A DNA stretch of 64,000 bases from Lysobacter sp. BMK333-48F3 (GTDB lineage: Bacteria > Pseudomonadota > Gammaproteobacteria > Xanthomonadales > Xanthomonadaceae). Position 1 is the stretch's first letter, and each line of letters opens with the position of its first letter. The translations under genes and the position numbers were made by a program. Where the stretch lies: NCBI RefSeq assembly GCF_019733395.1, contig NZ_JAIHOO010000001.1, positions 4,196,847 to 4,260,846 on the forward strand, read 5' to 3'. Under the pieces are notes generated by a model. It saw nothing but the letters and a program-made list of their open reading frames with translations. It ran no database searches and had not been told where the DNA came from. Positions 8,369 through 16,249 of the stretch are shown in pieces.

Positions 8369-9418
8369 ATGAGCACCATCTCCGGATCGGGCGGCTATCT
8401 GCCTCCAACCGGCGTCCCGGCCGATGCGTCGAGCGGCCCGGGCCTGCCGACTGGCGCCGTGCCCACGAACGCCGGCCCCGTGCCGACCGCTGAGACGATC
8501 GAGCACCTGCATCAGGGCGAGGGCTCGCCCTGGACCGCGCAAGGGCTCGGTTACGACCAGGCCGAGAACGCGTTCTTCACTACTTACTATCGCGACGATC
8601 CGTCGGACACGATCAGCATCGATCCAGGCAACAACGGCACTCAGATCGAGATTGCCAATCCGCAGGACGCCTTGCCGAACGTGCGGCTGTCGGTACAGGA
8701 TCGCGCCAGCGGCGGCGAACTGCGCGACGTCTATCTCGCCGGTCTCGACGGCAGAGCCGAGTTGAGCAAGGGCGGCGGGGTCGCCGTGGCCGGCGACTTC
8801 GTCTACGTGGCCGATACCAGCCAGGTATATGTGTATCGCCGCAGCGACATCTACAACGCCACCCCGGGCGAGATCGTTGAGGCGGTGCACGTCAACCAGG
8901 TCGAGGAGGGATCGGCCAGCTACATCAACATCCACGACGGCAAGGCCTATGTGGGGCGCTGGGTCGAGAACCACCCCTGGCGCAGCGCCGGCGACGGCGA
9001 CCCCGAGGCCCACGTCTACCGGATCGACCCGCAAACCGGCCGTTTCGTCGACGATAGCGGCGGCTATCGTTACGACAGCGATCCGCGCGAGACCTCCGCC
9101 GACCCCTTGGCCACCATCGAGACTCCCTACAACGTCCAGGGCATCGCGGTAGACGACGACGGCATCGTATTCAGCGCCAGCTTCGGCGACTTTGGCCCGG
9201 CCCCCAGCGACCTGATCTGGCAGAACTGGTCCGATCCGTCCCGCTACGAGCTGAGCGAAGAGCAGCACGAGTACGACGTGCCCGACTACAACGAGGGTAT
9301 CCAGATCGTCGAAGGCGACATATTCGTAGCCACGGAAGAGGGCGCCGACAAGTACGACGGCGAGGGCGGGCTGAACGAGATCCGTCGCTACGACCTGGAC
9401 GAGGTCAAAGACGACTGA
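8369..9418 (+). CDS. Acidic protein of unknown function, possible beta-propeller
   Basis: A 349-residue, strongly acidic protein that I do not recognise. The first 45 residues are rich in Gly, Pro, Ser and Ala with no signal peptide. The rest contains repeated short strands such as GGGVAVAGDFVYVADTS, GKAYVGRW, VQGIAVDDDGIVFSASFG and GIQIVEGDIFVATEEG, suggesting blades of a propeller. The ATG at 8369 is preferred over an in-frame GTG at 8339 because it gives the more natural N-terminus. It could be a cytosolic protein or a substrate of a signal-peptide-independent secretion system; its disordered start resembles that of the calpain-like protein at 32.9 kb, which is only suggestive. Confidence 0.7.
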   Translation: MSTISGSGGYLPPTGVPADASSGPGLPTGAVPTNAGPVPTAETIEHLHQGEGSPWTAQGLGYDQAENAFFTTYYRDDPSDTISIDPGNNGTQIEIANPQDALPNVRLSVQDRASGGELRDVYLAGLDGRAELSKGGGVAVAGDFVYVADTSQVYVYRRSDIYNATPGEIVEAVHVNQVEEGSASYINIHDGKAYVGRWVENHPWRSAGDGDPEAHVYRIDPQTGRFVDDSGGYRYDSDPRETSADPLATIETPYNVQGIAVDDDGIVFSASFGDFGPAPSDLIWQNWSDPSRYELSEEQHEYDVPDYNEGIQIVEGDIFVATEEGADKYDGEGGLNEIRRYDLDEVKDD

Positions 9419-9576
9419 GTGATGGTTCGCGGCGCGTCAGCGGGTAACGAGTCGCTTGCCAGGGCAACGATAGGCCGGGTGAAGTGGGGTCGGCCTGGTG
9501 CGCTGGCATGGGAGGGTTGTCGAGTCGAGTAGGGCGCTACGCCGCACGCCGCCGAGGTGCGCGCGCCGTGCCGGTG

Positions 9577-10437
9577 TCATCCGCGTCCCGTCGCACAGAC
9601 CGTCAGATTCGGAATCCGCACGCCGCCGTCGGCGGTCGCGTAAGGCTGCAGACACTCGCCCAGCCTGCGGTCGAACTCCATCCGCTGCGCGAGCGGCTGG
9701 TCGCCCAGCAAGGCCGAGAATTCCGGCGACACATCGATCAGATAGCGGCCGCAGTCTTCGGCCGACGAGAACTCCAGCGCCATGGCCATTTCTTCGCTGC
9801 GCACCTCGCTGAAGCCGGCGCGAGCGAACAGATCTTGCAACTCCTCGTTCGCGGATCGATGCGAAGCAGGAGCTTGCGGCGCAGGCGAGGGCAGTCCGAA
9901 CAGTTCCCGCGCCACCGTCGCCGCCAGGTCGGCCATGGGGCGCCCCTCCGGCCCGGATTGCCAGACCGCAGTGACGAACCGACCGCCGGGTACCAGAAAA
10001 CGCCGGATCGCGACCAAAGCCTGGAACGGATCGGGCAGGGACGTGACGCCCCAGCGGCAAAGCGCAGCATCGAAGCGAGCGTCGGCGAAACCCGCCTCGA
10101 CCGCATCGGCCTCGACGAACTGCACGTTCGCCAGCCCTAGTTCCCGGGCCCTGTCCCGAGCGATATCGAGCATCGCCGGCGAGAGATCCGTCGCCACGAC
10201 CCGTCCCGATGGCCCGACCCGGCTCGCGGCCATCAGCGCCGGCTCGCCGATGCCGGTGCCGATGTCCAATACCCGTTGTCCGGGCTCGATCCTGGCCAAG
10301 GCCAACATGCGCCGGCTCACGCCTTGCGCGCCGTTCTCGATGGTCGGCCACCACTTGGCCCAACCGGCGGCGACACTGTCCCATTGACGGCGTTGCTCGT
10401 GTCGACGGCGCGCGGGATCGTTGGACGGGAGGCTCAC
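9577..10437 (-). CDS. Class I SAM-dependent methyltransferase (UbiE-like)
   Basis: A 286-residue methyltransferase. Motif I (VLDIGTGIGEPAL) is at residues 56-68, followed by the acidic adenosine-binding loop VVATDLSPAML, a post-I segment VEADAVEAGF and motif IV-like DAALCRWGVTSL. The arrangement is that of the UbiE/type-11 family, which methylates small molecules. There is no neighbour that hints at the substrate. The gene is transcribed divergently from the small secreted protein at 10582. Confidence 0.85.
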   Translation of the reverse strand: MSLPSNDPARRRHEQRRQWDSVAAGWAKWWPTIENGAQGVSRRMLALARIEPGQRVLDIGTGIGEPALMAASRVGPSGRVVATDLSPAMLDIARDRARELGLANVQFVEADAVEAGFADARFDAALCRWGVTSLPDPFQALVAIRRFLVPGGRFVTAVWQSGPEGRPMADLAATVARELFGLPSPAPQAPASHRSANEELQDLFARAGFSEVRSEEMAMALEFSSAEDCGRYLIDVSPEFSALLGDQPLAQRMEFDRRLGECLQPYATADGGVRIPNLTVCATGRG

Positions 10438-10581
10438 GAATACGCTCTCTTTTTCCCTTGTAGGCTACCGCCAGCATGGTTTTGGCCGGTTTCACCGGGT
10501 TTAACACGTCGTACTTGAGGGCCGGCCTGCAGGCATACGGAGATCTTCCGGGCTATCTTGTCCATACAGGGAGAATCCATC

Positions 10582-10992
10582 GTGAAGACAAGGATTTGGG
10601 CGGTCATGCTGTTGTTGCCGTCGATAGCCGGCGCGCAAATGGTTTACAAATGCGTAGGCAAGGGCGGGGCGATTTCGTACCAAAGCGAATCTTGTGCGGG
10701 CGGCAAGACTGCCAAGTCCTGGTCGGCCACACCCGAAGCGCCTCCTACGAACGAAGAGTTGTGGAGGCAGCATCGAGCCAAGAAGAAGGCCGAGGCCGAC
10801 TCGCGCTACCTGTCCCGGCTCGCCGGCCGATCTCGGTCGGGCGCGGCCACCGGAGCAGCCGTCACCTCGGGCTCGTCGGGCAGCAGCCAGTGCGAACACA
10901 TGAAGCGGATGCGCGACGCCAACGTTGATAACAATACCGGCTACGACGGCCGGCGAAACTGGGCGGACCAGGTTTACAACGCCTGCAAATGA
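10582..10992 (+). CDS. Small secreted DUF4124-like protein
   Basis: A 136-residue exported protein starting at GTG, chosen because it directly precedes a clear signal peptide (KTRIWAVMLLLPSIAGA) and follows a purine-rich AGGGAGA ribosome site. The mature N-terminus MVYKCVGKGGAISYQSESC matches the short DUF4124-type beta motif common in Xanthomonadaceae periplasmic proteins. The rest is a charged linker, a Ser/Gly/Ala stretch and a C-terminal part with two cysteines (SSQCEHMKRM and the final CK), which may pair. Function unknown. Confidence 0.75.
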   Translation: MKTRIWAVMLLLPSIAGAQMVYKCVGKGGAISYQSESCAGGKTAKSWSATPEAPPTNEELWRQHRAKKKAEADSRYLSRLAGRSRSGAATGAAVTSGSSGSSQCEHMKRMRDANVDNNTGYDGRRNWADQVYNACK

Positions 10993-11260
10993 GAGCTCTT
11001 GTTCGCGGACAGCGCCGCACAGGATCGTACCGGCCTGCGCTTCACCGGCCTGGTGACGGTGGACACCTGGACGGCTGGTGCATAGCAAGGAGCTGCAACC
11101 ACAGACGGCCCCGGCGGCGTATCGCCGGTTCCAGGCGGTGCTGAATCGCCCCTTAGACCAGCGCAGGGGACGAGTCGTAACGGTGACCTCCTGTCGGTGT
11201 GAATACCGCCAGGAGAGCACGCAGGAGCCGCATCAGCCGCAACCAGATGCCTCGTCTATG

Positions 11261-11288
11261 ATTTCGCATAATGCATATTATGTTATAG
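11261..11288 (+). other. dif: dif-like XerC/XerD recombination site
   Basis: A 28-bp site with the architecture of bacterial dif: an 11-bp left arm ending TTCGCATAA, a 6-bp centre TGCATA and an 11-bp right arm beginning TTATGTTA. From memory the E. coli site has GCGCATAA, TGTATA and TTATGTTAAAT, so the arms agree almost completely and only the last three bases (TAG) and one central base differ. XerC binds the left arm and XerD the right, resolving chromosome dimers in the terminus. The GGGNAGGG octamers switch strand here, supporting a genuine chromosomal dif rather than only a phage attachment site. Confidence 0.8.
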
Positions 11289-11608
11289 AAAAGTACGGCT
11301 TACCCAGCCCCCAAGCCCCCAGCCTTGGCATCCTTCGCTGCTTCGCCAGGCTCTTACCATCTGGAAACTCCCCCTTGAACCAGTTCCTCGCCAACGCCGC
11401 CACCAGGTTTTGCGGCGCTGTACGAGCGCTCCCGTCACACCAAATCTAGGCGGCAACGGTTAGCTCGCACTGTCGCCGCTTCGCCCGATTGGTTTGTACG
11501 CTCGGCGTGCCTGGACATTCGTCGATCCTGATCGCCTCGTCCAGGCGGTGGCCATGGCTTGTTGCCAGTTCGCCTGGTTCGACCGGCTGGCGGCGGGTCT
11601 CACGTGGC

Positions 11609-11649
11609 GAATTCTGCGCCCCTGGGGCTGCCGCAGCGGCTCAGAATTC
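11609..11649. repeat. 41-bp inverted repeat with EcoRI-like ends
   Basis: Arms GAATTCTG and CAGAATTC (extended by GC after one mismatch) flank a GC-rich centre. It lies inside the gene-poor stretch downstream of dif. It could form a hairpin, but there is no T-tract or adjacent gene to make it a terminator. Function unknown. Confidence 0.4.
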
Positions 11650-12010
11650 AAGCTCAGGCGGGTTGGCCGAGGCATCCATGACGGTCGTCGCTCGCGGCAC
11701 CGTCGGTGGATTCCGAATTCATGCAACCGGCCGGGACCTGCGCGGACAGACAGACGCCAGCGCTCGTTCGCGGCTCACGATCGGAGGAAATCGCCGTGAG
11801 ACGCCGCTGCCGAACCGCAGCAGTACGGGCGGCTCGGATGCGGGCGCCGAGGGCGCATTCTGGCCCGCTCTGGGCGGCGCTTTGGCGCAGATCTCGACTT
11901 CCGTGGCGCGTCACTTATTCGTCTATCCGTTGGCCGATTCGTATCGCCGCCGTTGAGGCACGGCGCTGCGACGGTTGCAGCAGGACGCTACGCCGGCTTC
12001 CAAACATCGA

Positions 12011-12021
12011 ACTTCGCATAA
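12011..12021 (+). other. XerC-arm-like half-site
   Basis: ACTTCGCATAA repeats the left arm of the dif-like site about 750 bp upstream, in the same orientation (TTCGCATAA identical). The following 17 bases do not resemble a XerD arm. This is what a decayed attachment site of a Xer-integrated phage or mobile element might leave; chance similarity over nine bases is possible. Confidence 0.3.
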
Positions 12022-12040
12022 CGCACTTCTGTCTGCGACC

Positions 12041-12393
12041 TCATAGATCCCGGCACCGCTGATAACGCCCTTCGCGGTCGCGCAACTGCTCCCAGCCGTT
12101 GTCGAGCCGCTTCATGCCGAGTGCGCCGGCAGGCCGATCACGCTCGGCGACGGGTGCGGCCGGCCGAGGCCGCGCGCCAGCACCATCGAGGCGTTGTAGT
12201 CGGTGCTCTCGCAGACCTGGCGCAGCCAGGGTTGTGCCGGGTGGTGTTCGGTTAGGCGCTTGCAATCCACCGGTTGATAGCTGGCCGCGACGCTGCGCGG
12301 CGGCGCCGGCGGGCGCGGTTTCGGTTTCGAGACATGCAATTGCGCCATCGCCAGCGTCGGCCACAAGGCCACGATCAAGATCGAAGTCCGCAT
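12041..12393 (-). pseudogene. Small secreted protein gene, probably frameshifted
   Basis: From the ATG at 12393 (preceded by GGGGCAGGG) the first frame encodes a signal peptide (MRTSILIVALWPTLAMA) and a Cys-containing region up to a TGA at 12112. The sequence then looks coding in another frame (MKRLDNGWEQLRDREGRYQ, ending at 12041). Removing two bases near 12117-12122 would join them smoothly as VIGLPA-LGMKRLDNGW, which reads like one intact protein of about 115 residues. Either the gene is disrupted, or there is a sequencing error, or the real product is the short first frame. Function unknown. Confidence 0.45.
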
Positions 12394-12522
12394 CCCTGCC
12401 CCCTCAGGCATCGCAGTCGAATCTATGGGTTCATCGCATGTTTCGGTCTGCCGACTTTCGGCCTGTCGACCTCTGCAGCCGTCGCGGCGTCGAACCGGAT
12501 CGGCCGCTCGCGGTCGCCGGCT

Positions 12523-12834
12523 TCAGCGGCATTCGGCCTTGCCCGGCTGGATCTGGAATTTCTGCGGACCCGGCATGGTCGACTTCTCGTAGATCACCTT
12601 GACCAGCACCGAGCAGGCCTGCGAGGACACGCGGTAGCCGCCCTGGGCGCGCTCGATGCGTTCGATCGGCGCCTGCTTCAATGCCTCGGCCACTTCTTTG
12701 CTGCCGGTTACGGCCTGGATTTCGCGGCTGCTCTGCCAGAACGGCGGCAACGCGGCCAAGGCCGGCACGGCCATGGCCGACAACGCGGTGGCGATCGCGA
12801 TGCGATGGATGCGATGAATGGCCCTGCTGCGCAT
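12523..12834 (-). CDS. Small secreted protein of unknown function
   Basis: A 103-residue protein with a signal peptide (residues 1-28, ending AVPALA). The mature part begins LPPFWQSSREIQAVTGSKEVAEAL and has two cysteines (SSQACSVLV and the terminal AECR) that may form a disulfide. The pattern, a short region that could sense or bind something in the periplasm, is common for Xanthomonadaceae conserved hypothetical proteins. It is followed downstream by the probable broken gene at 12.0-12.4 kb on the same strand. Confidence 0.7.
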   Translation of the reverse strand: MRSRAIHRIHRIAIATALSAMAVPALAALPPFWQSSREIQAVTGSKEVAEALKQAPIERIERAQGGYRVSSQACSVLVKVIYEKSTMPGPQKFQIQPGKAECR

Positions 12835-13023
12835 GCCCTACTCCGCCGGGCGTCGTCGCGCGCCCTGTGCGCCGATCCTACCGCGCTTGCGCATTATCGC
12901 GCCGTCGTCGCGCGCTCCAAGATGAGCACTCGGTCGCATTCGGTCTCGCGCGGCGCAACGAGGCTGCCACATCGGACCGATACGGTGACGCTTCCCCCTG
13001 CTCTCACGTGCCGAGCCGCCGCC

Positions 13024-14610
13024 ATGCACGATCGCGACGATACCGCCCTGCCCCGCCGCCGTTTTCTCGGCCAAAGCGCCGCCGCCCTCGGGCTGGGCGC
13101 CGCCCGGCTGGCCTTGCCTGCGCTCGCCGCGCCGGCGGTGATCGCCTCGGAGACGGCGCGCCCGCGCCTGGATTACGGCATTCAGTTCGGCGATGTCGGC
13201 GCTCACGGCACGACGGTCTGGGCGCGCAGCGACCGCACCTCGCGGATGTGGGTCGAGATCGACCGCGACGAGCGCTTCCGCCGCCCGCTGCGCCTGTGCG
13301 GGCCTTGGGCCACGCCCGCCAGCGACTTCACCGCGCGCCTGGATCTGCCGCTGCGGCCCGACGGCCAGCCGCGTCATGTCCGGGTCGCGTTCGAGGATGC
13401 CGACAGCGGCTTGCGCAGCGCCTGGAGCCAGGGCCGCCTGCGCGCGGCGCCGGACCGCTCGCGGCCGGTGCGCTTCGTCTGGGGCGGCGACGTCGCCGGC
13501 CAGGGCTGGGGCATCAATCCCGAGATCGGCGGCATGCGCATCTTCGAGGCCATGCGCCAGCGCGACCCGGATTTCTTCCTGCATTCCGGCGACAGCGTCT
13601 ACGCCGACGGCCCGATCGCCGCCGAGCAGGCCGCCGAAGATGGCCGGATCTGGCGCAACCTGGTCGCCGAAGGCGTGCATAAGGTCGCCGAGAGCCTGGA
13701 CGAGTACCGCGGCCGCTACCGCTACAATCTGCGCGACGCGCACCTGCGCCGGTTCGCCGCGCAGGTGCCGCAGCTGTGGCAGTGGGACGACCACGAAGTG
13801 GTCAACAACTGGTCGCCGGGCAAGGACCTGGAAGCCGATCCGCGCTATGCGGTGAAGGACATCGACCTGCTGGTGCGGCGGGCGCGCCAGGCGTTTCTCG
13901 AGTATTCGCCGCAACGCCGGCTGCGCGACGCGGCAGCGACGCGGATCGACCGGGTGGTGCATTACGGGCCGCTGCTGGATGTGTTCATGCTCGACATGCG
14001 CAGCTACCGCGGCGCCAACACCCACAACCTGCAAGCCGCGGCCGATGCCGATACCGCCTTCCTCGGTCGCCGTCAGCTGCGCGAACTGATCCATAACCTG
14101 CGCCGTTCGCGCGCCACCTGGAAGATCGTCGCCGCCGACATGCCGCTGGGCCTGCAAGTGCCCGACGGCACCGACGCCGCCGGCCGCAAGCGTTGGGAAG
14201 CGGTCGCCAATGCCGACCCGGGCCTGCCGCGCGGGCGCGAGCTGGAGTTCGCCGAGCTGCTGCGGGCGATCCGCGACGTGCCGAACGTGGTCTGGCTGAC
14301 CGCCGACGTGCATTACTGCGCCGCGCATTACTACGACCCGCACCGCGCCGCGTTCCAGGATTTCGCCCCGTTCTGGGAGTTCGTCGCCGGGCCGCTCAAT
14401 GCCGGCTCGTTCGGGCCCAATGCGCTGGATGCGACTTTCGGCCCGCAGGTGGTGTTCCAGAAGGCGCCGCCGCATGCCAACGCCTCGCCGCTGGCCGGCT
14501 ACCAGTTCTTCGGCGAGGTCAATATCGATCCGCTGACGCGCGAGTTGCGGGTGGATCTGCGCGATCTCGACGGGCGCAGCGTGTATGCCAAGAGCTTGCC
14601 GGCGGTTTGA
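13024..14610 (+). CDS. phoD: PhoD-type alkaline phosphatase, Tat-exported
   Basis: A 528-residue metallophosphatase of the PhoD family. The twin-arginine signal RRRFLG is at residues 11-16, followed by an Ala-rich hydrophobic stretch, so it should be exported folded with its metals. Typical PhoD segments follow: an N-terminal beta domain, FVWGGDVAGQG, DPDFFLHSGDSVYADG, LWQWDDHEVVNNW and the late VVWLTADVHYCAAHYY. The enzyme releases phosphate from phosphomono- or diesters in the periplasm or outside the cell. It stands alone with no phosphate-regulon neighbours, and no Pho box was recognised in the 190 bases upstream. Confidence 0.88.
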   Translation: MHDRDDTALPRRRFLGQSAAALGLGAARLALPALAAPAVIASETARPRLDYGIQFGDVGAHGTTVWARSDRTSRMWVEIDRDERFRRPLRLCGPWATPASDFTARLDLPLRPDGQPRHVRVAFEDADSGLRSAWSQGRLRAAPDRSRPVRFVWGGDVAGQGWGINPEIGGMRIFEAMRQRDPDFFLHSGDSVYADGPIAAEQAAEDGRIWRNLVAEGVHKVAESLDEYRGRYRYNLRDAHLRRFAAQVPQLWQWDDHEVVNNWSPGKDLEADPRYAVKDIDLLVRRARQAFLEYSPQRRLRDAAATRIDRVVHYGPLLDVFMLDMRSYRGANTHNLQAAADADTAFLGRRQLRELIHNLRRSRATWKIVAADMPLGLQVPDGTDAAGRKRWEAVANADPGLPRGRELEFAELLRAIRDVPNVVWLTADVHYCAAHYYDPHRAAFQDFAPFWEFVAGPLNAGSFGPNALDATFGPQVVFQKAPPHANASPLAGYQFFGEVNIDPLTRELRVDLRDLDGRSVYAKSLPAV

Positions 14611-14646
14611 TCGCCGCGGCGGCGAAAGAGTGCCGGCGTCTCCTGG

Positions 14647-14735
14647 GTAGGAGCGACGCGAGTCGCGACCGCGGGGGCGCAGTTCGCGACGCGGCGATCG
14701 GGAAGCCGCGCGATCGCGGCTCGCGCCGCTCCTAC
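14647..14735. repeat. Inverted pair of REP elements
   Basis: Two 22-bp units face each other: one at 14647-14668 and its inverted partner at 14714-14735, agreeing at about 20 of 22 positions. Each starts with GTAG followed by an imperfect palindrome (GAGCGRCGCGAGYCGCGA), the signature of REP sequences mobilised by REP-associated tyrosine transposases. It sits between the convergent phoD and flavoprotein genes, where it may also terminate transcription from both sides. Further units occur at 43.1 and 54.4 kb. Confidence 0.75.
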
Positions 14736-14756
14736 CCCTGAAGCGACTTTCAGCGA

Positions 14757-15257
14757 TCAGTGCTTGAGGTCGAGCTTGGCGGTCTTGTCGCGGTAGCTGC
14801 GCTTGGGGTCGGCGCCGAGCAGCAGTTTGACTCCGGCCAGCAGGCTGTTCTCGTTAAGCCAGACTTCGGCCTGGTCCGGGTCCAGCCGCAGCAGGGCGAG
14901 CTTGGGGTCGTCCTTGCCGCCCTCGTACCAGGCGGCGATGAAAGGATTCCACAGGCGTTCGATCACCGTACGGTCGAGCTGGGAGCGCAATTGACCGGTC
15001 ACGGTCGCGAACACTTCGTGGTCTTTCGAGGTCAAGGTCATCGTCGCGGCGGCCGCGCCGCTGCCCAAGGCCTCGACCAGACCGTTGTCGGTCGCGGTAA
15101 AGAACCAGATCGGCCCGTGCTCGTGCTCGTACAGGGCGGTCATCGGCCGCGGCAGGCCCGGGCCTTCGGCGCTGTCTTCCAGGCCCAGCATCACGGTGCG
15201 GTCGGACTGCAGCGCCTTCCAGAATTTCTGTTCCAGCTCTTGCGGGGTGTGGGACAT
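14757..15257 (-). CDS. General-stress flavoprotein, pyridoxamine 5'-phosphate oxidase-like
   Basis: A 166-residue protein of the pyridoxamine-phosphate-oxidase-like split barrel family, general stress protein 26 group. Recognisable parts are MTALYEHEHGPIWFFTATDN (substrate/flavin edge), LTSKDHEVFATVTGQL and the C-terminal AWYEGGKDDPKLALLRLDPDQAEVW block. Members bind FMN or FAD and are induced by stress; the reaction is generally unknown. The ATG follows a GGAGAA ribosome site. It lies between the siderophore operon and phoD but reads in the same direction as the operon, 185 bases beyond its last gene. Confidence 0.82.
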   Translation of the reverse strand: MSHTPQELEQKFWKALQSDRTVMLGLEDSAEGPGLPRPMTALYEHEHGPIWFFTATDNGLVEALGSGAAAATMTLTSKDHEVFATVTGQLRSQLDRTVIERLWNPFIAAWYEGGKDDPKLALLRLDPDQAEVWLNENSLLAGVKLLLGADPKRSYRDKTAKLDLKH

Positions 15258-15442
15258 GAGGGTTCTCCTGCGTCGAGATCGAGGCGTCGAGGCTTGAGTC
15301 GGCGGATCCACTGCCGGCGCGGCTCTCGCGCCACTCCCAAAGGGTGAGGACAGCCTCGCGGTTGCGGCGTTAAGCGCGCACAGCGGCAGCGTGAAGAAAT
15401 CCGGATTCACGCCGCGGCGACGACTCGTCTCGCCGGGAGCGT

Positions 15443-16249
15443 TCAGGCGTCCAGGGTCGCGCCGCCGTCGATGCGAAGATCGTGCAGGGTGATGTGGCGG
15501 GCGCGATCGGACAGCAGGAAGCAGATCGCTTCGGCGATGTCGTCGGGATCGGCGATGCGGCGCAGCGGAATGCCGAGCCGATAGCGCGCCGGCACGCCGT
15601 CGAGGATCTCGCGCCGCGCGCTTTCGTCGCCGGCGAAGGCGCGTTGCATTGCGGTGTCGGTCGAGCCCGGCGAGACGATGTTGCAGCGGATGCCGTGCGG
15701 CGCCAGTTCCAGCGCCAGGCAGCGCAGGTACTGGTGGGCGGCGGCCTTGGATGCGGCATACGCGGCCATGCCGACCCGCGGCGCGGCGGCGGCATTGGAG
15801 CCGACCGCGACGATGCTGCCGCGGCCGCGTTCGCGCATGCGCCGGGCGACCGCGCGGGTGGTCGCGAACACCGCGCGCGCATTGACCGCCATGCACGCGT
15901 CCCAGTCCTCGAAATCGAGATCGAGGCTGGCGCCGACGCGCAGGATGCCGGCGACATGGGCCAGGTGCTCGATCGAACCGCGTTCGCATTCGATCGCCGC
16001 CACCGCGGCCTCGACCGCGCCGGCATCGGTCAGATCCAATGCGGTCGCGGCGACCTCGGCGCCGGCCTCGCGCAAGGCCGCGGCGGTGGCCGCCAACGCA
16101 TCGCCATCGCGATCGATCAGCACCAACCGCGCGCCCTGCACCGCCAGCCGCTGTGCGGTGGCGGCGCCGATGCCCTGTGCCGCACCGGTGACCAGGACCA
16201 GTCGCCCGGCGAACTCGCCTTCGCTGCGGATCGCCGCGACAGCGCTCAT
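15443..16249 (-). CDS. entA: 2,3-dihydro-2,3-dihydroxybenzoate dehydrogenase
   Basis: A 268-residue short-chain dehydrogenase. The NAD-binding motif TGAAQGIG is at residues 21-28 and the catalytic pair is in YAASK (Y164, K168), with the serine in VAVGSNAAA. It would oxidise 2,3-dihydro-2,3-dihydroxybenzoate to 2,3-dihydroxybenzoate (DHB), the last step of catechol synthesis. The assignment rests on the company it keeps: isochorismate synthase, isochorismatase and DHB-AMP ligase are in the same operon. It is the last gene of the operon and overlaps its neighbour by ATGA. Confidence 0.9.
   Translation of the reverse strand: MSAVAAIRSEGEFAGRLVLVTGAAQGIGAATAQRLAVQGARLVLIDRDGDALAATAAALREAGAEVAATALDLTDAGAVEAAVAAIECERGSIEHLAHVAGILRVGASLDLDFEDWDACMAVNARAVFATTRAVARRMRERGRGSIVAVGSNAAAAPRVGMAAYAASKAAAHQYLRCLALELAPHGIRCNIVSPGSTDTAMQRAFAGDESARREILDGVPARYRLGIPLRRIADPDDIAEAICFLLSDRARHITLHDLRIDGGATLDA

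Larger units (their letters stand above)
10993..12040. other. Gene-poor kilobase around a dif site
   Basis: No intact gene is convincing across about 1 kb, unusual for this dense chromosome. It contains a dif-like site (11261-11288), an AT-rich patch around it, a 41-bp inverted repeat (11609-11649) and a XerC-like half-site (12011-12021). On the - strand, a frame open from 11445 to 11278 encodes a plausible but startless C-terminal fragment (contains LVAALARNWFKGEF and ends LGKPYFSIT) whose TAA lies inside the dif right arm. This could be the remnant of an element that integrated by Xer recombination. The remaining frames have no recognisable features. Confidence 0.5.

Noticed and set aside
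11451..11500. Integron attC-like site near CGGCAACGGTTAGCTCG
   Set aside because: The core GTTRRRY/RYYYAAC pair and the palindromic attC structure could not be completed.
11489..11956. 155-residue + strand open frame in the dif interval
   Set aside because: Composition is Arg/Ser/Gly-rich with no ribosome site and no recognisable domain; typical of a chance frame in GC-rich DNA.
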